A stretch of 64,000 nucleotides of DNA from Scatomonas sp963930955 (GCA_963930955.1 OZ006967.1:2294001-2358000), one strand, 5' to 3'. Shown: positions 1-8,475, counted from the stretch's first letter. Numbers and translations are program-made. Notes: generated from the sequence alone by a model not told the origin.

Positions 1-173
1 TAGCAGCCGTAGAGCATATCTGTCACTTTCGTATCGCCGTCAAAGCGCTTTCCCGGAGCGGAGGGCACCACATATCTTCTTCCCTGGTCAGCCCGGATAA
101 TCGCTCCCACTTTCTGGAACTGCTCTGCGCTGGCCAGTGAACTTCCACCAAACTTTACAACTTTTTTCATCAT
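1..173 (-). CDS. lysC: Aspartate kinase, N-terminal fragment (cut by window edge)
   Basis: Only the first 57 or so codons are present; the gene continues beyond base 1. The start ATG at 173 follows a GAGGAG ribosome site nine bases upstream, and a second ATG comes directly after it. The translated start contains VVKFGGSSLA, the conserved N-terminal KFGGSS nucleotide-binding motif of aspartokinases. Aspartokinase phosphorylates L-aspartate, the first step toward lysine, threonine, methionine and diaminopimelate in the cytoplasm. The next gene upstream on the same strand is an aminotransferase of the type that includes LL-diaminopimelate aminotransferases, so a shared role in the aspartate/lysine branch is plausible. 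The allosteric ACT domains lie outside the window, so the isoform cannot be decided. Confidence 0.85.
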   Translation of the reverse strand, partial: MMKKVVKFGGSSLASAEQFQKVGAIIRADQGRRYVVPSAPGKRFDGDTKVTDMLYGC

Positions 174-274
174 CTGACGTTTCTCCTCAATTTAAGAATG
201 CGCCGGCCGCCTGAAGCGTGCCGACGCTATTAATGTATCCTAAAATCCCAGCTCCGTCAAGACAGAACTCCGTC

Positions 275-1444
275 TCACCCCCGAAAGATCCCGCTTTTTT
301 CCATTCTCTCTATGGCGGCCCGGAGTTCTTCCTGATCCTTTACCAGGGCGATCCTCACATAGCCTTCCCCGGAGGCTCCGAATGCGCTGCCCGGAGTTAC
401 CAGAACTCCCGCTTTCTCCAGAAGATCTCCCACAAATTCTGCAGAAGAATGGTAGGAATCCGGAATTTTCGCCCATACAAACATGGTGGCCGGACAGCGG
501 TCCATCTTCCAGCCGATTTCTGTGCAGCCGTCGCAGAAGCAGTCCCGTCTCCGGCGGTAGGCCTCCCGGGTGGTTTCTACGCAGGACTGATCCCCGGTCA
601 CAGCGGCAATGGCTGCCTTCTGGATAGGCAGAAAAATCCCGTAGTCCATATTGGATTTCAGTTTTGCCAGTTTTTCTACAATTTCCCGGTTTCCAATGCA
701 GAATCCGATCCGTGCTCCTGCAAGGCCGTAGGTTTTCGAGAGAGAATTAAACTCTACCCCTACCTCTTTCGCGCCGGGATAGCTAAGAAAGCTTCCGGTA
801 GGCGCCTGATCAAAGACCAGTTCGCTGTAGGCGTTGTCATGGAGCACCATGATCTGATGTTTTTTCGCGAAGGCGATGCATTTTTCATACCACCAGCCGG
901 GAGCCAGGGCCGTCGTCGGGTTATTTGGGTAAGATACCACCATAAGCTTGGCCCGTTCCGCAATTTCTTCCGGGATTTCCGCAAAATCGATCAGATACCC
1001 CTTTTCTTTTCGCAGCGGCATCGGATAAAGTTCCGCTCCGGCAATGGTAGGGCCGTCTCCGAAAATGGGATAACAGGGGTCCGGCACCAGAACAATGTCT
1101 CCCGGGTCTGTCACAGCCAAAGCGATGTGGGCCAGTCCTTCCTGGGATCCCAGAAGTCCTACCACCTCATGCTCCGGATCAATCTCCACCTGATACCGGC
1201 GGCGGTACCATTCCGCCACCGCTTCGTGGAGCTGATCCAGATCTTTAATGGCGTAGACATAGTTCTTTTCGTCCGCAGCCGCCTCCAGCAGCGCTTTTCG
1301 AATATGGGGAGCCGGAGGGATGTTGGGAGCTCCCACGCTCAGATCCGTCACCTTCTGCCCCCGGGCCTCCAGCTCCAGCTTCTTATTCAGGAGAGTCGTA
1401 AAAATATTCTCCCCGAAATGTTCCATTCGTTTTGAAAACTCCAT
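275..1444 (-). CDS. PLP-dependent class I/II aminotransferase (LL-diaminopimelate aminotransferase-like)
   Basis: 389 residues, the normal length for fold-type I aminotransferases. Visible marks: SYPNNPT near residues 171-177 (the Asn that holds the cofactor), Asp203 in LHDNAYSE (pyridine nitrogen partner), and SLSKTYGLAGARIGF with Lys237 as the Schiff-base lysine and an Arg close behind. The closest families I recognise are the DapL-like and AlaT/AspC-like enzymes; substrate is not decided by the sequence. The ATG at 1444 follows AAGGAAGG. It begins two bases after the stop of the DUF5662 gene, so the two are probably co-transcribed, and the aspartokinase start lies about 100 bases downstream. 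That neighbourhood favours a role in lysine or diaminopimelate synthesis, which is inference. Confidence 0.85.
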   Translation of the reverse strand: MEFSKRMEHFGENIFTTLLNKKLELEARGQKVTDLSVGAPNIPPAPHIRKALLEAAADEKNYVYAIKDLDQLHEAVAEWYRRRYQVEIDPEHEVVGLLGSQEGLAHIALAVTDPGDIVLVPDPCYPIFGDGPTIAGAELYPMPLRKEKGYLIDFAEIPEEIAERAKLMVVSYPNNPTTALAPGWWYEKCIAFAKKHQIMVLHDNAYSELVFDQAPTGSFLSYPGAKEVGVEFNSLSKTYGLAGARIGFCIGNREIVEKLAKLKSNMDYGIFLPIQKAAIAAVTGDQSCVETTREAYRRRRDCFCDGCTEIGWKMDRCPATMFVWAKIPDSYHSSAEFVGDLLEKAGVLVTPGSAFGASGEGYVRIALVKDQEELRAAIERMEKSGIFRG

Positions 1445-1446
1445 GA

Positions 1447-1986
1447 CTATTTTCCTTCCTTCAGAAATGTATCCTTTATATAGCGGAGAGTCCTCCGCTC
1501 ACCTTTTTGGGCCAGCATTTCCAGCAAAAATTCCAGCTGGTCTTTGGTGTCCTGATGGACAAACCACAGGTGATCTTTTCCTCTCATATAATAATCATAG
1601 GGAGCCCGGTCCGTATAAGCCTTTCCCAGATAGACCCGGGAAGCGCTGATGCGGTCCATGATCATCTCCGCCACGTATTTTCTGGGCACCGGAACTCCTT
1701 TAAGAATTGTATCGCAGTTTATTCCGTAATCGATCCAGTATTCAAAATGATGTTTGTTTCTTCCTTTGTGGTGAAGCCAGGCCAGGGAAACCCCGGTATC
1801 CTCCCGCTCCGCGTTGTTGGGGCTCCGATTTCCCTGCCAGTAGCGGCACCCTTTGGAAAATTCTGTCCAGGAATATTTGGACAGATCATGGGCCAGCCCC
1901 TGCCGGTAAAGACCGATCCGGAAACAATAACGCATCACCAGCAGTTTGTGGCTGGTGATGGTTTTAAAATGATGCCATATTTGCAT
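1447..1986 (-). CDS. DUF5662 family protein
   Basis: 179 residues with no signal peptide or membrane segment. The N-terminal part contains LAHDLSKYSWTEF and SPNNAERE, followed by LAWLHHKGRNKHHFEYW. I recognise this His/Asp/Asn-rich pattern as DUF5662, found widely in Firmicutes and phages. The conserved HD, HH and NKHHFEYW clusters suggest a metal-binding, HD-like phosphohydrolase fold, but no reaction is established and I do not assign one. The gene lies four bases from the glycogen-debranching-like gene upstream and two bases from the aminotransferase downstream, so it sits inside a compact minus-strand cluster. Length and motifs look intact. Confidence 0.75.
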   Translation of the reverse strand: MQIWHHFKTITSHKLLVMRYCFRIGLYRQGLAHDLSKYSWTEFSKGCRYWQGNRSPNNAEREDTGVSLAWLHHKGRNKHHFEYWIDYGINCDTILKGVPVPRKYVAEMIMDRISASRVYLGKAYTDRAPYDYYMRGKDHLWFVHQDTKDQLEFLLEMLAQKGERRTLRYIKDTFLKEGK

Positions 1987-1989
1987 GTT

Positions 1990-3888
1990 CTATTCCTGCT
2001 TTCCCGTGAGAATCATAACTGTTCTGGCAGGTACCAGAATCTTTTTCTCCTTTCCGCACTCCACAGGCTGTTCTTCCGCTTCCGTGTAAAAGCCCTCTTC
2101 TTTTCCTGAATCGGCCTTTACCACCCAGCTCATGCCTTCCGGCAGATCCGGAAGAGCAAACTTCCTGTCCTGCCAGTACATATTGTAGAGAATATAGACA
2201 GGGATATCCGGGGATCCGTCCTCCCGGCTGCTGTAGGTTCCCCAGTACAGGGCTCCCAGGCTGGGGATCCCTTCCTCCATAGGCAGATACCAGGCACGCT
2301 CTCCATGGTAGGAAAGATCCGGGAAACCGCAGGCCTGATAATCCATAAGCCGAAGAGGAAGCTTCTGCCGCAGCACCGGATGTTCTCTGCGGAAAGCTGC
2401 CGCCCTGGCCACAAACTCCTGCATTCTGGCAGCTCCTTTTGTTTTGCTCCAGTTCAGCCAGCCTGTTTCGTTGTCCTGGCACCAGGCGTTATTGTTGCCC
2501 CCCTGACTGTTAAAAAATTCATCTCCGCCGTAGATCAGAGGCGCGCTCTGGCTGGTCATCAGGATCAGAAACGCGTTCCGCAGCTGACGCGCCCGCAGCT
2601 GGCGGATGTTCTGTTTCCTGGTAGGTCCTTCGGCGCCGCAGTTCCAGGTATAATTGTTATGATTCCCGTCCCTGCCCCCTTCTCCGTTTTCCTCATTGTG
2701 CTTCTGTTCATAGGAAACCATATCCGCCATGGTAAAGCCGTCCTGGTCGGCAAAATAATTGATATAACCGCAGTCGGCGCTGTTTCTCCGCAGATGCCAG
2801 GCCGCCCCCTCTGTGCAGCCCGGATCCCCCTTGAGGAACCGGCGCATGAGCTCTTCATAGCCCATATTCATCTCTCCCAGATTCCGGCAGATCTGCTGGC
2901 GGCGGTTTCGCTCCAGGCGCTCTTCCCCGTAGCTTAAATAGATCAGCTTTGTCTTCTTCAGCAGCGGATCCTCTGTCACCGCGTCGATCCAGTTTCCTTC
3001 TCCCAGCAGATGGAAGCCGTCGGCCTGAAAATTCAGTCTCCAGTAATGAAGAATATCCAGAACGGTTCTGGGCGGCATCTCCGGCAGAAAATAAAATTCC
3101 AGAATGCACTCGATCCCTGCCCGGTGAAGGGCGTCCATCATCTCCGCGAACTCTGCGGAAGGGCTGTCCGAAGAGCAGTAGGAAGCCTTGGGGGCAAAAT
3201 ACAGCCCTCCGGTATATCCCCAGTAATTTTTCCGGATCGAACGCGGCTTTTCCTCCTCCATAGGAACAAAGGGGTTTTCAACCTGTTCCTGCATCCGCTG
3301 ATCCGGGGTTTTCTCCTGCTTTTCTTCCGAGGGAAGCTCTTCAAACTCATAAACCGGCATCAGCATCAGGGAGGTAATACCCATTTTCTTGAAATAGGGA
3401 ATCATCTCCTGTACACCCCGGAAAGTGCCCCGGTACTTCTGTTCCACAGGGGCACGCATGGTAAAGCCCCGGACATGCAGCTTGTAAAAGACGCAGTCCT
3501 CGTACGGAATATGCAAAGGCGGTACAGACGCTCCGGCCGGAGCGTCCAGTACGCCTCTGTATTCTCCCGCCTCTGCTTTTTTCCCTGTTATTTTTCTGAG
3601 AATCCTGGCATAGGGATCCGCCATCCGTTTTTCCCCGATCTGATAGCTGTATTCCCACTCTCCCGGTTCCAAATCGCTTATACGGACAGCGCTGATCTGA
3701 CCGATCCGGTCTTTTTCCGGAAGCGGAATTCTTTTTTCCGGTTTCTGGCTGCGTCCGCGGTACAGCAGCAGCTCCGCCGGCACGCCCCCCGGTACGGAAA
3801 CCGCGAAATTGTATCCTCCATGTTTTCTGGTCACGCCCAGCCGATCCGGATTTCCGGCTAAAACCTCTATTTTCCCTCTCTCCTGCAT
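1990..3888 (-). CDS. Glycogen debranching (GlgX/isoamylase)-like GH13 protein, catalytic residues apparently lost
   Basis: 632 residues from the ATG at 3888, chosen because GGAGGAGGCGG precedes it; an upstream in-frame extension of about 60 codons has no ribosome site. An N-terminal CBM48-like beta-sandwich (about 1-120) precedes a GlgX-like barrel. Good matches to GlgX include NYWGYTGGLYFAPKASY (221-237), VSYEQKHNEENGEGGRDGN (391 on), WNCGAEGPT and GGDEFFNSQGGNNNAWCQD. The catalytic blocks are wrong. Region II, normally GFRFD, reads GFHLL (291-295), so the nucleophile Asp is Leu. The acid/base Glu has no equivalent near 318. Region I lacks its NH, and region IV HD is QD (382-383). The reading frame is intact, so this looks like a maintained non-enzymatic glucan-binding paralogue rather than random decay. 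Family assignment is firm; function is open. Confidence 0.85.
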   Translation of the reverse strand: MQERGKIEVLAGNPDRLGVTRKHGGYNFAVSVPGGVPAELLLYRGRSQKPEKRIPLPEKDRIGQISAVRISDLEPGEWEYSYQIGEKRMADPYARILRKITGKKAEAGEYRGVLDAPAGASVPPLHIPYEDCVFYKLHVRGFTMRAPVEQKYRGTFRGVQEMIPYFKKMGITSLMLMPVYEFEELPSEEKQEKTPDQRMQEQVENPFVPMEEEKPRSIRKNYWGYTGGLYFAPKASYCSSDSPSAEFAEMMDALHRAGIECILEFYFLPEMPPRTVLDILHYWRLNFQADGFHLLGEGNWIDAVTEDPLLKKTKLIYLSYGEERLERNRRQQICRNLGEMNMGYEELMRRFLKGDPGCTEGAAWHLRRNSADCGYINYFADQDGFTMADMVSYEQKHNEENGEGGRDGNHNNYTWNCGAEGPTRKQNIRQLRARQLRNAFLILMTSQSAPLIYGGDEFFNSQGGNNNAWCQDNETGWLNWSKTKGAARMQEFVARAAAFRREHPVLRQKLPLRLMDYQACGFPDLSYHGERAWYLPMEEGIPSLGALYWGTYSSREDGSPDIPVYILYNMYWQDRKFALPDLPEGMSWVVKADSGKEEGFYTEAEEQPVECGKEKKILVPARTVMILTGKQE

Positions 3889-4054
3889 GCTCCGCCTCCT
3901 CCTTCTGTATGACAACTTTTTCTTTACATTCTCTCGCTTATCATACCATATTTTCCGGCTGTTGCACAGTAAAAGAGCCGATTTTCTTTGTAATTTCAGA
4001 CTCTTTTCTTTCAAGGCTTCTTTTGGCGTCCTGGTGCCGGATCCGGCCCGGCAT

Positions 4055-4816
4055 TCACCGGCATGGCACATCCAGGTCCAGTTCCACCGGGCAGTGGTCC
4101 GAACCCAAAACTTCCGTATGGATCCTGGCGTCCTGAAGCTTCTCCTTCAGCCCTTCTGAAATCAGGAAATAGTCGATCCGCCATCCGGCATTTTTCTCCC
4201 GGGCACGGAAACGGTAAGACCACCAGGAATATTCCACCTTCTCCGGATAGAGGAAACGGTAGGTATCCACAAACCCGTTCTCCAGCAGGATCGAAAACCG
4301 CTCTCTTTCCTGATCTGTGAAACCTGCGTTTTTCCGATTGGTCTTTGGATTTTTCAGGTCTATCTCCTGATGGGCCACGTTCAGATCCCCGCAGACCACC
4401 ACAGGTCTGGTTGTTTCCAGTTTTTTCAGATAAGCCAGAAAATCCTCCTCCCATTTCATACGGTAATCCAGCCGGGCCAGCCCCTCCTGTGAATTGGGCG
4501 TATAAACGGTTACCAGATAGAATTCCGGAAATTCCAGGGTAATCACCCGGCCTTCATGATCGTGCTCCTGGATCCCCATACCATAACTTACGGAAAGGGG
4601 CTCCCGCCGGGAAAAAACCGCTGTGCCGGAATATCCTTTTTTCTCCGCGTAATTCCAGTACTGATAGTAGCCCTCAGCGGGAAGATCGATCTGTCCGGCC
4701 TGCAGTTTGGTTTCCTGCAGGCAGAACACATCGGCGTCCGCCTCTTTAAAATATGCCAGAAAGCCTTTTCCCACGCAGGCCCGCAGTCCGTTTACATTCC
4801 ACGAAATCAGTTTCAT
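4055..4816 (-). CDS. xth: Exodeoxyribonuclease III (AP endonuclease)
   Basis: 253 residues, typical for the ExoIII/ExoA group. The start is the ATG at 4816, giving MKLISWNVNGLRA, the canonical N-terminus, behind AAAGGA. Further family marks are FCLQETKLQ (metal-binding Glu), YWNYAEKKGYSGTAVFSR, VCGDLNVAH with the catalytic Asp and Asn, and the C-terminal GSDHCPVELDL carrying the catalytic Asp-His pair. The enzyme cuts DNA 5' of abasic sites and degrades one strand from the 3' end during base-excision repair. It ends about 165 bases before the debranching-like gene and starts 17 bases after the decarboxylase stop, so it may be read through from that gene. Nothing is missing. Confidence 0.93.
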   Translation of the reverse strand: MKLISWNVNGLRACVGKGFLAYFKEADADVFCLQETKLQAGQIDLPAEGYYQYWNYAEKKGYSGTAVFSRREPLSVSYGMGIQEHDHEGRVITLEFPEFYLVTVYTPNSQEGLARLDYRMKWEEDFLAYLKKLETTRPVVVCGDLNVAHQEIDLKNPKTNRKNAGFTDQERERFSILLENGFVDTYRFLYPEKVEYSWWSYRFRAREKNAGWRIDYFLISEGLKEKLQDARIHTEVLGSDHCPVELDLDVPCR

Positions 4817-4833
4817 TGTTTTTATCCTTTCGC

Positions 4834-6279
4834 CTAAATAATTCGATAGGTATCCAGTTCTCCGGAAGCCGGGCCGTGAAGGACAATGCCGTCCCTGCGG
4901 CACTGCTCCAGCATTTCCCATATTTCCGGTTCCAGGATCTCTCCCGGATAGATCAGGGGGATGCCCGGGGGATAGGGGGCTGCCATTTCTCCGGCAGTCT
5001 GCCCGGCTGCCTCCTTCCAGGGTACCGTTTTCTTTTTTCCAAAATAGGCTTCCCTGGGGGTAAGCCGCATATGCGGAAGCCCGGGCAGCTGAAAGTTCTT
5101 TCTGCCAGGAGGCGCCGCCTTTTCCGTTCTCTCTGAAGCGATCTTTCTCATTCCCTCCGTCAGCCGGCGGATCTCCTCCCGGCTGTTTCCCCAGGTGACC
5201 ACCGCCACGGCGTTTTCATAGTCGGCCAGTTCCAGACTGACGCCGGCTTCCCGGTAAAGCCGTTCCTGCAGTTCAAAGCCGCCGATTCCCAGATTCCGGG
5301 CAGAAAACACCAGCCGGGCCGGATCCTTTTGAAAACAGATAGTTCCGGAAGTTTCTCCCAGTACCCGGATCCCCGGGATCTCCCGGAGTTCCCTTTCTGC
5401 CAGAGCCGCCAGTTCCCTGCTTTTTTCCATCATTTCTTCCCCGTGAAGGGCCAGCTGGCAGCGGGCGGCGTCCAGGGATGCCATCAGCAGATAGGAGGGA
5501 CTGGTGCTCATAACCAGCTTCAGATTTTCATCTACCCGGGCCGGATCCGCCAGGGAACCCTGCAGGTGGAGCAGGGAACTTTGCGTCATGCTTCCCCCTG
5601 TTTTGTGGGTGCTTTGCGCGCAGAGATCTGCCCCCTGCTGCAGAGCGCCCCGGGGAAACTGTTCAGAAAAATAAAGATGGGACCCGTGAGCCTCGTCCAC
5701 CAGCAGCAGCGCCCGGTGCCGGTGGCAGATCTCTGCAATGGACCGGATATCGCTGCAGACCCCGTAATAGGTAGGGCTCACCAGGAATACAGCCCGGCAG
5801 TCCGGCTCCCTTCGGAAACCTTCCTCCACCGCCTCCGGGGTTACCCCTCCAAAGATCCCCCAGTCTTCCAGATATTCGGGCTGGATCCAAACGGGACAGG
5901 CTCCGCTTAAGATCAGTCCCATCAGCACAGATTTATGGGCATTCCTGGGAACCATGATCTTCTCCCCTGGACCGGCTGCCGACAGGATCATGGCTTCGTT
6001 CCCGCAGGTAGTACCGTTTACCAGAAACCAGCACCGCCGGGAGCCGTATAGTTCCGCAGCCAGCTCTTCCGCCTCCCGGATGGCTCCTTCCGGGTGATGC
6101 AGATCATCCAGCCCTTCCGCCTCTGTAAGATCGTAGCGGAACACCTGATCCCCCACCGCCTGCCGGAACAGGGGATTCACTCCCCGCTGGAACCGGTGGG
6201 CCGGGATCCGGAAATAGGCCGGTTCTCCTGTTTCAAATGTTTTCATAGCCTCCAGAAGAGGCATTCTGCTCTGTTCCAT
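4834..6279 (-). CDS. Orn/Lys/Arg decarboxylase family PLP enzyme
   Basis: 481 residues. The N-terminus MEQSRMPLLEAM and FRIPAHRF fit the short Firmicutes arginine/lysine/ornithine decarboxylase group (YaaO/SpeA-like, 450-490 residues), which lacks the wing domain of the enterobacterial enzymes. NGTTCGNEAM (88-97) is the phosphate-binding turn. VDEAHGSH (194-201) supplies the pyridoxal-binding Asp and His. STHKTGGSMTQ carries Lys226, the Schiff-base lysine. The C-terminal domain ends with PYPPGIPLIYPGE, a conserved tail of this family. The likely reaction is decarboxylation of a basic amino acid, feeding polyamine synthesis; the exact substrate cannot be read from sequence. The ribosome site is close to the ATG (AAGGAAT-ATG), which is unusually tight. 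Confidence 0.85.
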   Translation of the reverse strand: MEQSRMPLLEAMKTFETGEPAYFRIPAHRFQRGVNPLFRQAVGDQVFRYDLTEAEGLDDLHHPEGAIREAEELAAELYGSRRCWFLVNGTTCGNEAMILSAAGPGEKIMVPRNAHKSVLMGLILSGACPVWIQPEYLEDWGIFGGVTPEAVEEGFRREPDCRAVFLVSPTYYGVCSDIRSIAEICHRHRALLLVDEAHGSHLYFSEQFPRGALQQGADLCAQSTHKTGGSMTQSSLLHLQGSLADPARVDENLKLVMSTSPSYLLMASLDAARCQLALHGEEMMEKSRELAALAERELREIPGIRVLGETSGTICFQKDPARLVFSARNLGIGGFELQERLYREAGVSLELADYENAVAVVTWGNSREEIRRLTEGMRKIASERTEKAAPPGRKNFQLPGLPHMRLTPREAYFGKKKTVPWKEAAGQTAGEMAAPYPPGIPLIYPGEILEPEIWEMLEQCRRDGIVLHGPASGELDTYRII

Positions 6280-6297
6280 ATTCCTTCACCCGTCTGG

Positions 6298-6339
6298 AAA
6301 GGCGGCATAACCCTTTTCTGTCGGGACTATGCCGCCTTT
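6298..6339 (-). terminator. Hairpin terminator after ilvE
   Basis: Perfect 12-base inverted repeat (AAAGGCGGCATA / TATGCCGCCTTT) 19 bases downstream of the ilvE stop and upstream of the decarboxylase start. On the minus strand the second arm ends in CCTTT, with only a short U tract. Confidence 0.7.
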
Positions 6340-6357
6340 CTGATTTTATGTATCCAT

Positions 6358-7398
6358 TTAAATTCTTCCGTCCGCTTTGATCTCCCGGATCCATCCCTCC
6401 GGAGCCTCCAGGCGTCCCATCTGGATACCGGTCAGCGTATCATACAGTTTCTGGATAACCGGTCCCATCTTCTCCATACCGCTGGGGAAGCAGATCTCTT
6501 TTCCATGATCCACGATCTTTCCAACCGGAGAAATAACAGCAGCCGTACCGCAGAGACCGCACTCTGCAAAATCTTTTACCTCGTCCAGATATACTTCTCT
6601 CTCTTCCGCCTCCAGGCCCAGACAATGCTCTGCTACGTACATCAGGGATCTTCTGGTAATAGAAGGAAGGATGCTGCCGGACTTGGGGGTCACGACTTTA
6701 TTGTCTTTGGTAACGAAAATAAAGTTTGCGCCGCCGGTCTCCTCTACCTTGGTCCGGGTAGCCGCATCCAGGTACATATTCTCGTCATAGCCTTCTCTGT
6801 GCGCTTCCATAATGGCGTGGAGACTCATGGCGTAATTCAGACCTGCTTTAATATGGCCGGTTCCGTGGGGGGCTGCCCGGTCAAAATCGCTGACCCGGAT
6901 GGTAATAGGCTTGGCGCCGCCCTTAAAGTAAGGGCCTACCGGCGTAGCGAAAAGCCGGAACTGATACTCATGGGAGGGCTTCACTCCGATCACCGCGTCG
7001 CTTCCGAACATATAAGGACGGAGATACAGAGTAGCTCCGGAACCATAGGGAGGCACGTAGGCGGCATTGGCAGCCACCACCTGGTCTACCGCCTCCAGAA
7101 AACGCTCTTTGGGAAATACCGGCATCTCCAGCCTTCTGGCGGAATCCTCCAGTCTCTCCGCATTCAGATCCGGCCGGAAGGTAACGATCCTTCCATCCTC
7201 TGTTGTATAGGCCTTCAGTCCCTCAAAACAGGACTGGGAATACTGCAGCACCCCGGCGCATTCTGTGATCACCACGTTGGCGTCAGAGGTCAGACCGCCC
7301 TGGTCCCAGGCCCCGTCCCGGTAATGGGCCACATATCGTTTGTCTGTCTGGATATACTCAAATCCCAGATTTCCCCAGTCAATGTCCTTTTTTTCCAT
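6358..7398 (-). CDS. ilvE: Branched-chain amino acid aminotransferase
   Basis: 346 residues from the ATG at 7398, which has GGAG ten bases upstream; an in-frame ATG 17 codons earlier lacks a ribosome site. Family marks: LQYSQSCFEGLKAY (51-64), RPYMFGSD, GTGHIKAGLNYAMSLHA with Lys184 as the PLP lysine, and VEETGGANFIF with Glu220 binding the cofactor nitrogen. It interconverts leucine, isoleucine and valine with their keto acids using glutamate/2-oxoglutarate. It appears monocistronic, with a consensus promoter 40-70 bases upstream and a hairpin terminator downstream. No T-box or leader peptide is seen in the short 5' region, so regulation by attenuation is not supported. Confidence 0.95.
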   Translation of the reverse strand: MEKKDIDWGNLGFEYIQTDKRYVAHYRDGAWDQGGLTSDANVVITECAGVLQYSQSCFEGLKAYTTEDGRIVTFRPDLNAERLEDSARRLEMPVFPKERFLEAVDQVVAANAAYVPPYGSGATLYLRPYMFGSDAVIGVKPSHEYQFRLFATPVGPYFKGGAKPITIRVSDFDRAAPHGTGHIKAGLNYAMSLHAIMEAHREGYDENMYLDAATRTKVEETGGANFIFVTKDNKVVTPKSGSILPSITRRSLMYVAEHCLGLEAEEREVYLDEVKDFAECGLCGTAAVISPVGKIVDHGKEICFPSGMEKMGPVIQKLYDTLTGIQMGRLEAPEGWIREIKADGRI

Positions 7399-7440
7399 AA
7401 TAATAGCACTCCTTTCCAAAGGCATCTCAAAACTTGTATT

Positions 7441-7469
7441 ATTATACACCTATTTTTATGATTTTCCAA
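7441..7469 (-). promoter_or_regulatory. Sigma-A promoter of ilvE
   Basis: On the minus strand TTGGAA (7464-7469), 17-base spacer, TATAAT (7441-7446), about 43 bases upstream of the ilvE start. Confidence 0.75.
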
Positions 7470-7487
7470 CGCTTTTTCTTTATGCAT

Positions 7488-7516
7488 TGCTTTTTTTCCG
7501 GGGTTTTGATAGAATG
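7488..7516 (+). promoter_or_regulatory. Sigma-A promoter of the DUF1292 gene
   Basis: TTGCTT (7488-7493), 17-base spacer, TAGAAT (7511-7516). It lies back-to-back with the ilvE promoter and about 65 bases before the DUF1292 start. Confidence 0.6.
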
Positions 7517-7581
7517 GACATGTAAATTTTCCGGTTCAAAACCGAAGACGCCCCGGCCAAGGGGTGTAGAAAGGACAAGAT

Positions 7582-7944
7582 ATGAGCGAAGAATTTAATG
7601 CAAGCGCAAACTGCAGCGGAGACTGCGGTTCCTGCGGAAGCGACTGCGGCGGCAATGTGGATTTAAGCCAGCCCACCGTCACCCTGACCCTGGAAGATGA
7701 TACGGACGTTACCTGCGCGGTCATCAACATTTTCCCGGCCGGGGACAAGCAGTATATTGCCCTGCTCCCCCTGGACGAAAACGGGGAAAACCAGAACGGC
7801 GAGGTATATCTGTACCGCTTCTACGAGGACGAGCACGGCAACCCCAATCTGGACAACATTGAGACCGATGAGGAATATCAGACGGCAGCCGACGCTTTCA
7901 ACAAACTGGCGGAAAGCGGCGAGCTGGACGAGGAAGAGTCATAA
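7582..7944 (+). CDS. DUF1292 domain protein with Cys-rich N-terminus
   Basis: 120 residues. The first 25 residues hold four cysteines in a C-x3-C-x2-C-x3-C pattern, suggestive of a small metal site. The rest matches DUF1292: PTVTLTLEDD, CAVINIFPAGDKQYIALLPL, and the acidic stretch GEVYLYRFYEDEHG, ending in a strongly acidic tail. It is a small cytoplasmic acidic protein common across Firmicutes; its function is not known and I do not propose one. AGAAAGGACAAGAT precedes the ATG. It is divergent from ilvE, has its own promoter, and is followed by a hairpin shared with the convergent dut gene. Confidence 0.85.
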   Translation: MSEEFNASANCSGDCGSCGSDCGGNVDLSQPTVTLTLEDDTDVTCAVINIFPAGDKQYIALLPLDENGENQNGEVYLYRFYEDEHGNPNLDNIETDEEYQTAADAFNKLAESGELDEEES

Positions 7945-7998
7945 ATCACGCCCCAGGGGCCCTTGCGGAGCAGATTTAAAATCATCTGTTGAAGCAAT

Positions 7999-8028
7999 GG
8001 CCCCCTTTTTATTTCTAAAAAGAGGGCC
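7999..8028. terminator. Bidirectional terminator between DUF1292 gene and dut
   Basis: Inverted repeat GGCCC(C)CTTTTT / AAAAAGAGGGCC between two convergent genes. The A/T arms can supply a U run for transcripts from either side. Confidence 0.75.
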
Positions 8029-8043
8029 TCCATTCTGGTTTTT

Positions 8044-8475
8044 TCAGTTCTTCCCTGTACTGCCGAACCCGCCCCGGTCTTCTCCGGTAAGCGTACCTTC
8101 CATAAATTCGATTTCCGGCTGATGACGCATGAGACGGAACTGGCAGATCCGGTCATTCACATGGATCACCGTATCGCGCACCGCATATACCGGCATTCTC
8201 CACCAGTCTCCCGGTCCGCAGTAACTTTCATCGATCACCCCCATATGATTGGTCTGGATCACCCCGAAATTTTTAAAGGTGCTGCTTCTTGGCACAATGT
8301 GGGCTTCATAGCCGGTGGGCAGCTTCATAGCCACCCCCAGATGGATCATGGCAAATTCCCCTTTTTTCAGCGTCACTTCCTCTGCCGCCCGCAGATCGAT
8401 CCAGTCAGATTTTCCGTCAATATACCGCAGCCTCTCCACCTGATCATTGAGATACTGAATCCTGATCTTTTCCAT
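8044..8475 (-). CDS. dut: dUTP diphosphatase
   Basis: 143 residues, the length of trimeric dUTPases. The five family motifs are visible in order: IDLRAAEEV (motif 1, slightly divergent), PRSSTFKNFGV (motif 2, Ser-rich phosphate contact), NHMGVIDESYCG (motif 3, catalytic Asp and uracil pocket), RICQFRLM (motif 4) and RGGFGSTG at the C-terminus (motif 5, the mobile arm). The enzyme hydrolyses dUTP to dUMP, keeping uracil out of DNA and supplying thymidylate precursor. GGAGGG precedes the ATG at 8475. It lies about 90 bases downstream of pnp on the same strand and could be read through from it. Confidence 0.93.
   Translation of the reverse strand: MEKIRIQYLNDQVERLRYIDGKSDWIDLRAAEEVTLKKGEFAMIHLGVAMKLPTGYEAHIVPRSSTFKNFGVIQTNHMGVIDESYCGPGDWWRMPVYAVRDTVIHVNDRICQFRLMRHQPEIEFMEGTLTGEDRGGFGSTGKN

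Noticed and set aside
218..1435. 405-codon open frame on the plus strand opposite the aminotransferase
   Set aside because: No ribosome site and no recognisable family; the minus strand encodes a clear PLP aminotransferase.
1990..4071. Longer form of the debranching-like gene starting at 4071
   Set aside because: The extra 61 codons are low-complexity and basic, cover promoter-like sequence and lack a ribosome site; the ATG at 3888 has GGAGG.
6279..7581. T-box or leader peptide before ilvE
   Set aside because: Only about 30-35 bases separate the promoter from the start codon, too short for either.
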